NCBI GenBank assembly: GCA_000473305.1
Contig: CP006772.1
Span: 868,001 to 932,000 of the forward strand
DNA from: Bacteroidales bacterium CF
GTDB taxonomy: Bacteria; Bacteroidota; Bacteroidia; Bacteroidales; UBA932
Length of the DNA stretch: 64,000 nucleotides
Direction: 5' to 3'
Each line of letters opens with the position of its first letter. Within the stretch, counting starts at the first letter, position 1. The notes under the pieces are model-generated. The model worked only from the letters and a program-made list of their open reading frames with translations. It was not told the DNA's origin and ran no database searches. Shown here piece by piece: positions 1 through 6,188 of the stretch. Position numbers and translations under genes: made by a program.

Positions 1-141
1 CGGATGGAATTGATTGTATTGTTCCAACGCAGAACGACCGTCGCTTACAAATGAGAGTTCATAACCGCTCATTTTAAGAAACTCGCACATGGCATAGCCA
101 AAGTTCAATTCATCATCGGCTAGAAGTATCCTCTTTCCCAT
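1..141 (-). CDS. response regulator, receiver domain (partial)
   Basis: The minus strand from 141 opens with ATG and reads MGKRILLADDELNFGYAM..., a typical response-regulator receiver start with the acidic Asp-Asp pocket at residues 9-10. Only 47 residues lie inside the window, so the phospho-acceptor Asp and the output domain cannot be seen. The gene overlaps the 3' end of the histidine kinase by 29 bases, so the two are surely one operon and a cognate pair. An OmpR/PhoB-type DNA-binding output is inferred from the 11-base-phased repeats next to the kinase gene, not seen. Confidence 0.88.
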   Translation of the reverse strand, partial: MGKRILLADDELNFGYAMCEFLKMSGYELSFVSDGRSALEQYNQFHP

Positions 142-1489
142 GCTCACAATTTATTGATAAAGTAAAAGTGCTTCCCTTTCCCACTTCGCTGACAAGAGTG
201 ATCTTACCTTTATGGGCTCTGACCACCCACATTACATAGTTAAGGCCAAGTCCGAAACCTTTGCCTTTCTGTGCATGCTCTTTCTTGCTGCCTCTGTAGA
301 ATTTTTCAAACACTTTGGCTTGTTCCTCTTTTGGAATGCCAATGCCATTGTCTTCTACAGATATATAGAAATATTTGCCCTCTTTGCGGGTAGAAACATT
401 AATTCTAACTGAATCGTTCGAGTACTTGATTGCATTATCTATCAGATTGCCAATTGCATTCGAGATATGAAGTTCATCACCGTATATCTCATCTCCTCCT
501 ATGGGTATCTGTGTAGTAATAACAATACTCTTTTTGGGGTCTACATTGTGTCTGGCTATGTGCGGGTCTATAGCCTCGTGGATATTGAATACTTTTTTCT
601 TTAGCGGGGCTTGTCTTTTTTCAAATTTGTTAATATCAAGTATATTCTCTATCAGACCATTAAGGAAATAGAGCTGTTCTTTAGACTTTCCCAGGAAGTA
701 AGGTGCAGATTTGGAGTCTGCCATCTCAGCAACCTCTAGGTTTGTTATAGATGATTGTAACGGGGATCTCAGTTCATGCGTAAGGAAGTGTGTAATATTC
801 TCCTTCACTTTGGCAAGCGATACCTGCTTGTACAACATTCGTGTCTGGAGTACTATACTTACCATAATAAATATGGTCAAGACGAGTGACGAGAGCAGCA
901 TTATCAGAAGGTCTCCCTTGAAAACCGTCGGTGGATATAAAATATGAGCTGAAACAATCAGATCTTTTGACATACTTATAGGAAGAGATGTTTCAAAGGA
1001 GGATTTGATCAATATATTCTTAAATACCTTATCGCTCTCTGCACTGTATGTCGATGATGTGGTTGAATCGAGATATGTAAGTTTGAAATTTGTCTCTTTT
1101 CCATCTGCTTTCAGAAGATCTGCAAAATATTTCGATAGTGTGTCAATCTCTAAAGGTAGAATGTTTTTGTATGCATCTTGAAGTGCAGCCTCAATCGATA
1201 CTTTGGTAAAATTATTACCCTCTTTTATACCAACATCCTTGTATTTTTCCTCATTTTGAGATATGTCAGATGGAGCATTATTCGAAATAACAACAGAAAA
1301 ACCATCGCTTTTGCTGATTTTTTTCATTCTGGAGTTAAGCTCCTTGTTTACAGCATCCTTAAGTATAGACTCCGTTTGGGTTCGATAATCAACCTTCTCA
1401 CTGTCAATGAGTCTGTATAGCCATACACCCTGGATGCCCAGAAGAAAAAATATTGCAATAATAGATATTGTAAGTGCTCTGTTAAGCAT
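113..1489 (-). CDS. membrane sensor histidine kinase
   Basis: A 458-residue two-component sensor kinase of the inner membrane. It has an N-terminal membrane helix (about 7-25), an extracytoplasmic sensor of about 165 residues, a second helix (about 194-214), a HisKA domain with phospho-acceptor H238 in THELRSP, and an HATPase domain with N box (348-357), G1 box DNGIGIP (380-386) and G2 box GFGLGL (411-416). The large external region could detect a secreted ligand. It is transcribed away from the double-glycine peptide gene, and its start codon is 3 bases from an array of 11-base repeats. That layout makes the exported peptide, or damage caused by it, a plausible input; this is inference. Confidence 0.95.
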   Translation of the reverse strand: MLNRALTISIIAIFFLLGIQGVWLYRLIDSEKVDYRTQTESILKDAVNKELNSRMKKISKSDGFSVVISNNAPSDISQNEEKYKDVGIKEGNNFTKVSIEAALQDAYKNILPLEIDTLSKYFADLLKADGKETNFKLTYLDSTTSSTYSAESDKVFKNILIKSSFETSLPISMSKDLIVSAHILYPPTVFKGDLLIMLLSSLVLTIFIMVSIVLQTRMLYKQVSLAKVKENITHFLTHELRSPLQSSITNLEVAEMADSKSAPYFLGKSKEQLYFLNGLIENILDINKFEKRQAPLKKKVFNIHEAIDPHIARHNVDPKKSIVITTQIPIGGDEIYGDELHISNAIGNLIDNAIKYSNDSVRINVSTRKEGKYFYISVEDNGIGIPKEEQAKVFEKFYRGSKKEHAQKGKGFGLGLNYVMWVVRAHKGKITLVSEVGKGSTFTLSINCEHGKEDTSSR

Positions 1490-1536
1490 TTTTCAGCAAA
1501 TTATCAGTAAATGGTCAGCGTTCTGTATGCAAATGT
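1490..1536. promoter_or_regulatory. four 11-base-phased direct repeats (likely response-regulator operator)
   Basis: Starting at 1493 there are four adjacent 11-base units: TCAGCAAATTA, TCAGTAAATGG, TCAGCGTTCTG and TATGCAAATGT. The first is part of the 12-mer TTTTCAGCAAAT (1490-1501), which recurs exactly at 1773-1784 in the exporter promoter. One-helical-turn spacing is typical of OmpR/PhoB-type response regulators. The array covers the kinase 5' leader and its probable -7 element, and lies 56-99 bases upstream of the peptide start, so it could repress one direction and activate the other. Binding is inferred. Confidence 0.6.
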
Positions 1537-1537
1537 A
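1530..1537 (-). promoter_or_regulatory. -7 promoter element for the kinase/regulator operon
   Basis: The minus strand reads TACATTTG, a perfect TAnnTTTG -7 element, about 40 bases upstream of the kinase start. No good -33 element sits at the normal distance, which would fit a promoter controlled by a regulator bound at the overlapping repeats. Confidence 0.5.
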
Positions 1538-1551
1538 ACAATTATTCTTAA

Positions 1552-1559
1552 TTTATTTG
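1552..1559 (+). promoter_or_regulatory. possible -7 element for the double-glycine peptide gene
   Basis: TTTATTTG matches TAnnTTTG at 7 of 8 positions and lies 32 bases upstream of the peptide start. No clear -33 element is present 19-21 bases upstream; the 11-base repeats begin just beyond, which fits an activator-dependent promoter. Confidence 0.35.
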
Positions 1560-1591
1560 TACAACAAAAAACAAATAAAAACATCAAAGCC

Positions 1592-1723
1592 ATGAGAACA
1601 AATTTTGAAAAACTGAATGAACAAGAGATGATTAACGTAGTAGGTGGTGATCAAGTTATACGAGTAACTGATTCTGATGGTAGCGTATATTACATTATTA
1701 TTCGTGACGGTAGGAAGAATTAA
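1592..1723 (+). CDS. double-glycine leader peptide (bacteriocin or pheromone precursor)
   Basis: A 43-residue precursor. Residues 1-19 form a ComC/bacteriocin-type leader with a conserved amphipathic pattern (LNEQEMINVVGG) ending in Gly18-Gly19, the site cut by C39-peptidase exporters. The 24-residue core starts DQVIRV and ends RDGRKN. It is free of Cys, Asp-rich, and alternates polar and beta-branched/aromatic residues (VYYIII) around two Asp-Gly turns, suggesting a beta-hairpin. An in-frame upstream start at 1511 would add 27 residues unlike any leader and would lie in the promoter, so ATG 1592 is chosen. The next gene encodes a matching exporter. No lanthionine, radical-SAM or YcaO enzyme is nearby, so the product is probably unmodified. 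Whether it signals or kills is not determined. Confidence 0.8.
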   Translation: MRTNFEKLNEQEMINVVGGDQVIRVTDSDGSVYYIIIRDGRKN

Positions 1724-1763
1724 ATTAAGTCTTTTATCTGAAGTTTGCCCCCATTTAATGATA

Positions 1764-1797
1764 ATTTGCTGATTTTCAGCAAATAAGGATTCCTTTG
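1764..1797 (+). promoter_or_regulatory. exporter promoter with embedded inverted-repeat operator
   Basis: A perfect 9-base inverted repeat, ATTTGCTGA (1764-1772) and TCAGCAAAT (1776-1784), is separated by TTT. Its left arm contains TTTG (1765-1768), which sits 21 bases before TTCCTTTG (1790-1797), a 7/8 match to the -7 element. The right half with its spacer is the same 12-mer found upstream of the kinase. There is no following T-run, so an operator is more likely than a terminator. The promoter would give a leader of roughly 10 bases before ATG 1815. Confidence 0.55.
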
Positions 1798-1814
1798 ATT
1801 GTGAAATTTAAATA

Positions 1815-4013
1815 ATGTACAGGAGACCATTCAGACATTTCCATCAGCTGGACTCCATGGATTGCGGCCCCACATGCCTGAGAATGGTTGCCATGCATTA
1901 TGGACACCATTATACATTAGAGACACTGAGGGAAAAGTGTGAATTTTCCCGGGAAGGTGTAAATCTGTTCGGTATTGCAAAAGCCGCAGAGAGCATTGGG
2001 TTTAGATCTACCGGAGCAAGGCTCTCATTCGAGGAGTTGTGCAAAGCTCCTTTCCCAATAATCGTACATTGGAATCAACGCCATTTTGTGGTCCTATACG
2101 GGACCAAGGGAAAAGGGCGTAATATAAAGATGCTGATAGCAGATCCGGCCACCTCGCTTGTAGAGCTAAGTGAGAGTGAGTTTAAGAAGTCTTGGTACAG
2201 TACTGTAAAAGACGGAGTCGGATTGGGCATAGCACTCATACTGGAACCCACACCCAGATTCTACCAGGAGGATGGAGAGTCTGTCAACAGGAGAGGGTTC
2301 AAATTTCTCAGGACATATTTAAAACCATTCAGGAAATTTATAGTACAGCTGATTGCCGGGCTTTTTATAGGAAGCTTGCTGCAGCTTATTCTGCCCTTCC
2401 TAACCCAGAGTATAGTAGATATAGGTATAGGCACACAAGATATAGGCTTTATCTGGCTTGTACTGATCGCTCAGCTCATGCTGGCCATAAGCATGGCTTC
2501 AGTAGAGTTTATAAGGGGGTGGATACTGTTACACATGGGTACGCGGATAAATATCTCGCTGATATCAGATTTTCTCACTAAACTGATGAAGCTGCCCATC
2601 GGTTTCTTCGACACGAGAATGACCGGCGACCTTCTCCAGAGGATTGACGATCATAAACGAATTCAGAATTTTCTGACGGGATCATCTCTGAATGTCTTAT
2701 TCTCACTCTTCAACATTGTAATTTTCGGGGCAGTATTACTTTACTATAGTCCCATAATATTTTTAATTTTCATTGTCGCTTCCGTTGCATACGTCTTGTG
2801 GGTGTTGATTTTTATGAAGAGAAGGAGGGAGTTGGACAATAAGGCATTTACACAAAATGCAGCCAATCAGAACTCTGTAATACAGCTTATTACGGGAATG
2901 CAGGAGATAAAACTGAACAGTTGTGAACGACAGAAAAGATGGGAGTGGGAGAGAATTCAGGCACGTCTGTACAGGCTTAACATAAAAGGGCTGGCCCTCG
3001 GTCAGTACCAGGAGGCGGGAGCCACACTGATAAATCAGCTGAAAAATATTCTCATAACAGTATTTGCCGCGAGCTCTGTGCTTAATGGGGAGCTTACTCT
3101 CGGTATGATGCTTTCAGTTCAGTTTATTAATGGTCAGTTGAATGCGCCCCTTATGCAGGTTATTTCATTTCTGAAGGCATCTCAGGATGCTAAAATATCA
3201 CTTGAGAGGCTTGCAGAGATTCATGATAAAAAAGAGGAGGAGAATGAGGAAGAAAACCATATTTCGGAGATTGCGAGCGGCAAGTCCATTACTATAGAGA
3301 ACCTCTCTTTTAAATATGAAGGTGCCGGATCTCCGATGGTTTTAAAAAATATCAACCTCTCCATCCCGAGTGGTAAGGTTACGGCGATAGTTGGCACAAG
3401 TGGCAGTGGCAAGACTACATTGGTGAAGCTGTTGTTGGGTTTCTATACTCCTCAGGAGGGTACCATCAAGTATGGAGAGAACAATCTCTTTTCTCTAAGT
3501 ATGGAACGCTGGAGGGAGAAGTGTGGTGTCGTGATGCAGGATGGATTTCTCTTTTCGGATACTATAGCCGGAAATATTGCCCCCGGAGTTGAGTCGATTG
3601 ATGTGCCAAGAATGGAGAAAGCTGTTGATATTGCCAATATAAGGGATTTTGTAGAGAGCCTTCCATTATCTTACAATACAAAAATAGGGCAGGAGGGTCA
3701 CGGACTGAGTCAGGGACAGAAGCAGCGTCTGTTGATAACCCGTGCAGTATACAAGGATCCTGAACTTATATTGTTTGACGAAGCGACAAACTCACTCGAT
3801 GCAAACAATGAGATGCAGATTATGAGTAATCTGGATGAATTTTTTGTGGGCAGGACAGTACTGGTTGTAGCGCACAGGCTAAGTACGGTCAAGAATGCAG
3901 ATAATATTGTCGTACTGGACAAAGGCGTAATAACCGAATCGGGAACACACAGTGAGCTTATTGACAAAAAAGGGGCTTACTGGCAACTAGTAAAGAATCA
4001 ATTATATGTCTGA
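1815..4013 (+). CDS. peptidase-containing ABC exporter (C39/PCAT)
   Basis: A 732-residue bacteriocin-type exporter that cleaves double-glycine leaders and pumps the core across the inner membrane. The N-terminal C39 peptidase has C17 (in DCGP), H90 (HFVVL) and D110 (ADP), so the catalytic triad is complete. An ABC membrane domain with about six helices follows (about 165-450). The ATPase has Walker A GTSGSGKTT (527-535), signature LSQGQ (631-635), Walker B with D655-E656 and a downstream switch His (VAHRLS). The gene lies 91 bases after the leader peptide gene and overlaps the HlyD gene by 8 bases. All key residues are intact. Confidence 0.96.
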   Translation: MYRRPFRHFHQLDSMDCGPTCLRMVAMHYGHHYTLETLREKCEFSREGVNLFGIAKAAESIGFRSTGARLSFEELCKAPFPIIVHWNQRHFVVLYGTKGKGRNIKMLIADPATSLVELSESEFKKSWYSTVKDGVGLGIALILEPTPRFYQEDGESVNRRGFKFLRTYLKPFRKFIVQLIAGLFIGSLLQLILPFLTQSIVDIGIGTQDIGFIWLVLIAQLMLAISMASVEFIRGWILLHMGTRINISLISDFLTKLMKLPIGFFDTRMTGDLLQRIDDHKRIQNFLTGSSLNVLFSLFNIVIFGAVLLYYSPIIFLIFIVASVAYVLWVLIFMKRRRELDNKAFTQNAANQNSVIQLITGMQEIKLNSCERQKRWEWERIQARLYRLNIKGLALGQYQEAGATLINQLKNILITVFAASSVLNGELTLGMMLSVQFINGQLNAPLMQVISFLKASQDAKISLERLAEIHDKKEEENEEENHISEIASGKSITIENLSFKYEGAGSPMVLKNINLSIPSGKVTAIVGTSGSGKTTLVKLLLGFYTPQEGTIKYGENNLFSLSMERWREKCGVVMQDGFLFSDTIAGNIAPGVESIDVPRMEKAVDIANIRDFVESLPLSYNTKIGQEGHGLSQGQKQRLLITRAVYKDPELILFDEATNSLDANNEMQIMSNLDEFFVGRTVLVVAHRLSTVKNADNIVVLDKGVITESGTHSELIDKKGAYWQLVKNQLYV

Positions 4014-5316
4014 AAAGAGGAAGATAGAGATAAAATCCGATGATGTCAATGAGATTCTCTCAAGAGCACCGGGATGGACAGTGAGATGGGGAAACACACT
4101 CATACTGGCCATTGTCTCTCTTTTCATTATTGGCAGTGCCCTCTTCAGATATCCGGACAAACTATCCGCTCCTATAACCGTAACTTCTGAAAACCTTCCT
4201 GCACAACTCATGGCGAAAACGACAGGAAGGGTTCAGGAGCTGTTTAAGAGCGACGGTGACGTGGTATCTAAGGGAGATGTGATTGCTATGATTGAGAATT
4301 CCGCCTCTTTCACAGATTATATGAAATTGACGGATGCACTCGATTCTTTGCTGGGAAATGGATTTCTTGCAGAAAACATTGTTGTTGAGGATTTGCCAGT
4401 CAATCTTCAGCTGGGAGACATACAGGATGCCTATAACCAGTTTCTTGGCAGGGCCAGAGAGTACGGGAATTTTATCAGACTTGACTATCACAAGAAGAAA
4501 TCAATACTGATAAAGCGAGAACTGGAAGCTCAACGCTCTATGATCAGGCAATACAGCCGTCAGATTTCAATATCGTCTGAGCAGGTTGATATTGCTTCCC
4601 GGAGGTATTCAAGGGACAGCCTCTTGTATGTTCAGAAAGTCATTTCACAGTCTGACATTGAAAGCAGCAAGGCATCAAAACTTTCTGCAAGGCAGGATTA
4701 TGAGGGAGCCAGGAAAAATATGGAGGATCTCAGGCTCACAGCCCTTCAGAGTGAACAATCCCTTCTTGACCTCGAACTGGACAAGGATAAGCAGAAGAGT
4801 AACCTGCTGTCCGGATTATCAGGAGACTTGGATCTGCTGAAAGCGGCATTGAGAAAGTGGGAACAGGACTATCTTCTGATATCTCCACTAAACGGTAAAC
4901 TCTCTTTTACCAGGTTTTGGCAGAAAAATCAAAACGTGACCGAAGGAGATGTTGTGTTTACTATTGTACCGGAAAATGATGCAAATATTAAGGGAAAGAT
5001 ATTCCTTCCTCTTGAGGGTGCAGGAAAAGTGAAAATTGGACAAAAGGTGAATATCAAATTCGATAATTTCCCTTACATGGAATTCGGTATGGTTGAGGTG
5101 AAGGTTCTGAGGGTCTCTTCTGTGCCGGCACTTGTGGATAATAAACAGGTATATGTGGTAGACGTGCTTTTACCACAGAAACTTGTAACAAATTACGGAA
5201 GGGAGCTTCCATTCTCAGAAGAGATGAGAGGTATTGCTGAGATAATTACAGAGGAACTGAGTATACTTCAGAGAATAGTTTTCCCTGTTAGACACATATT
5301 AAAGAGCAGAACGTGA
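4006..5316 (+). CDS. HlyD-family secretion adaptor
   Basis: A 436-residue periplasmic adaptor that links the ABC exporter to an outer-membrane channel. It has a short cytoplasmic N terminus, one membrane helix (about 31-48), a lipoyl-like segment (about 63-97), a long coiled-coil hairpin (about 150-270) and a C-terminal beta-barrel part. ATG 4006 overlaps the exporter stop by 8 bases, implying translational coupling. No TolC-like gene is in the window, so the outer-membrane partner is presumably encoded elsewhere. Confidence 0.92.
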   Translation: MSEKRKIEIKSDDVNEILSRAPGWTVRWGNTLILAIVSLFIIGSALFRYPDKLSAPITVTSENLPAQLMAKTTGRVQELFKSDGDVVSKGDVIAMIENSASFTDYMKLTDALDSLLGNGFLAENIVVEDLPVNLQLGDIQDAYNQFLGRAREYGNFIRLDYHKKKSILIKRELEAQRSMIRQYSRQISISSEQVDIASRRYSRDSLLYVQKVISQSDIESSKASKLSARQDYEGARKNMEDLRLTALQSEQSLLDLELDKDKQKSNLLSGLSGDLDLLKAALRKWEQDYLLISPLNGKLSFTRFWQKNQNVTEGDVVFTIVPENDANIKGKIFLPLEGAGKVKIGQKVNIKFDNFPYMEFGMVEVKVLRVSSVPALVDNKQVYVVDVLLPQKLVTNYGRELPFSEEMRGIAEIITEELSILQRIVFPVRHILKSRT

Positions 5317-5681
5317 TGAGTGTTACTGTTGTCATATTGCTTATTGGGTGTGCTTCTGCTGTATGTGCAAGCATGATTGCCTCTTTATTGCACAGAGTCA
5401 AGTGGTTTTCAGGGAGGAAGAAAAGCCCGTGGCAGGTGCTCAATCTTGTATTCACTGCACTTTATCAGTATAACAATAAGTTTTATAACCCTTTTCCTAT
5501 GTTAAGGGAATTAATGACCTGCACACTTTTTACAAGTCTTTGCTTTAAGTATCTGGTAGCGCCGGATTGTTATACTCACCTGCGATGTGTTGCGGGGTCG
5601 TTTATGCTTGTGATTCTGCTTACTACAATAATTCATGTTTTTGTCTACTGTAAGTTATATGACCAGAAACTTGCTGTCTGA
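5316..5681 (+). CDS. small membrane protein of the peptide-export operon
   Basis: A 121-residue hydrophobic protein that I do not recognise. It has an N-terminal membrane helix (about 3-25), a basic stretch (RVKWFSGRKK), a middle part rich in Asn, Tyr and Phe, and one or two further hydrophobic segments (about 66-80 and 92-112), with seven Cys in total. ATG 5316 overlaps the HlyD stop by one base (TGATG); a GTG one codon upstream is also possible. Its place at the end of the exporter operon fits an immunity or accessory protein, but nothing in the sequence proves this. Confidence 0.75.
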   Translation: MSVTVVILLIGCASAVCASMIASLLHRVKWFSGRKKSPWQVLNLVFTALYQYNNKFYNPFPMLRELMTCTLFTSLCFKYLVAPDCYTHLRCVAGSFMLVILLTTIIHVFVYCKLYDQKLAV

Positions 5682-5700
5682 AGAATTATTCCTACCTTTG
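5671..5700 (+). promoter_or_regulatory. promoter (-33 TTG, 19-base spacer, -7 TACCTTTG)
   Basis: TTG at 5671-5673 and TACCTTTG at 5693-5700 are 19 bases apart, a full Bacteroidota promoter. The -7 element ends only 5 bases before the next ATG (5706), so the transcript would be leaderless or nearly so. It lies at the end of the small membrane protein gene and marks the start of a separate operon. Confidence 0.7.
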
Positions 5701-5705
5701 TAGTT

Positions 5706-6149
5706 ATGAAAAAAGTGCTCAAACCGTCACTGACCATAGTTCTCCTTATATTCTATATAATGGCGAGCTTCGGTATTGGTGTCCACGAGTGCTCTGCCAG
5801 TGGAACTGTTTCCATCAGGGTCTTTGCATCTTCAAAAAACTGTGATGCCATTCACACAATTTGCAACTGCAAGCATCATCATCACGACGGTCTAGTCGAA
5901 CATCAGCACCATTCTCCAAAATGTTGCCACACAACCATTCATCAGCTGACTCAGGATTATGATGTCTCCCATCCTGATTTTAAATTTAACCAGGTAAAGA
6001 TATTTGACTTTATATCAAATTATATAGCATCTTTTTCAACTGGAGTCTCTTCGGATAACGCATATCTGTCGTTATGCAGGAGTTTCACACCACCACCTCT
6101 TATCAAAGAGAAAGATCCATATTCATACCACTCTCAGTGGAGATTGTAG
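5706..6149 (+). CDS. His/Cys-rich secreted protein, HYC_CC_PP type
   Basis: A 147-residue protein with an N-terminal hydrophobic signal or anchor (about 7-25), then His-x-Cys (H27, C29), a CNCKHHHH cluster, further His residues (66-69), a CC pair (73-74) followed by His, and a PPP motif near the C terminus. These are the hallmarks of the HYC_CC_PP family of Bacteroidota, whose members lie beside TonB receptors. The dense His/Cys content suggests binding of copper, zinc or a similar metal in the periplasm; the metal is not known. It is followed after 39 bases by a TonB receptor. Confidence 0.75.
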   Translation: MKKVLKPSLTIVLLIFYIMASFGIGVHECSASGTVSIRVFASSKNCDAIHTICNCKHHHHDGLVEHQHHSPKCCHTTIHQLTQDYDVSHPDFKFNQVKIFDFISNYIASFSTGVSSDNAYLSLCRSFTPPPLIKEKDPYSYHSQWRL

Positions 6150-6188
6150 AGATTCTATCGTTCCCGGATAGAAATCTTATACAATTTA

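Noticed and set aside
1511-1591. Longer N terminus of the double-glycine peptide
   Set aside because: It would run through the repeat array and the probable -7 element and adds a hydrophobic segment unlike double-glycine leaders; ATG 1592 gives a normal 19-residue leader.
1592-1723. Lanthipeptide or sactipeptide precursor
   Set aside because: The core has no Cys, and no LanM, LanB/C, radical-SAM or YcaO gene is near.
1764-1784. Inverted repeat as a terminator of the peptide gene
   Set aside because: There is no T-run after the stem, the loop is only 3 bases, and the repeat overlaps a -33 element and repeats a motif found upstream of the kinase.
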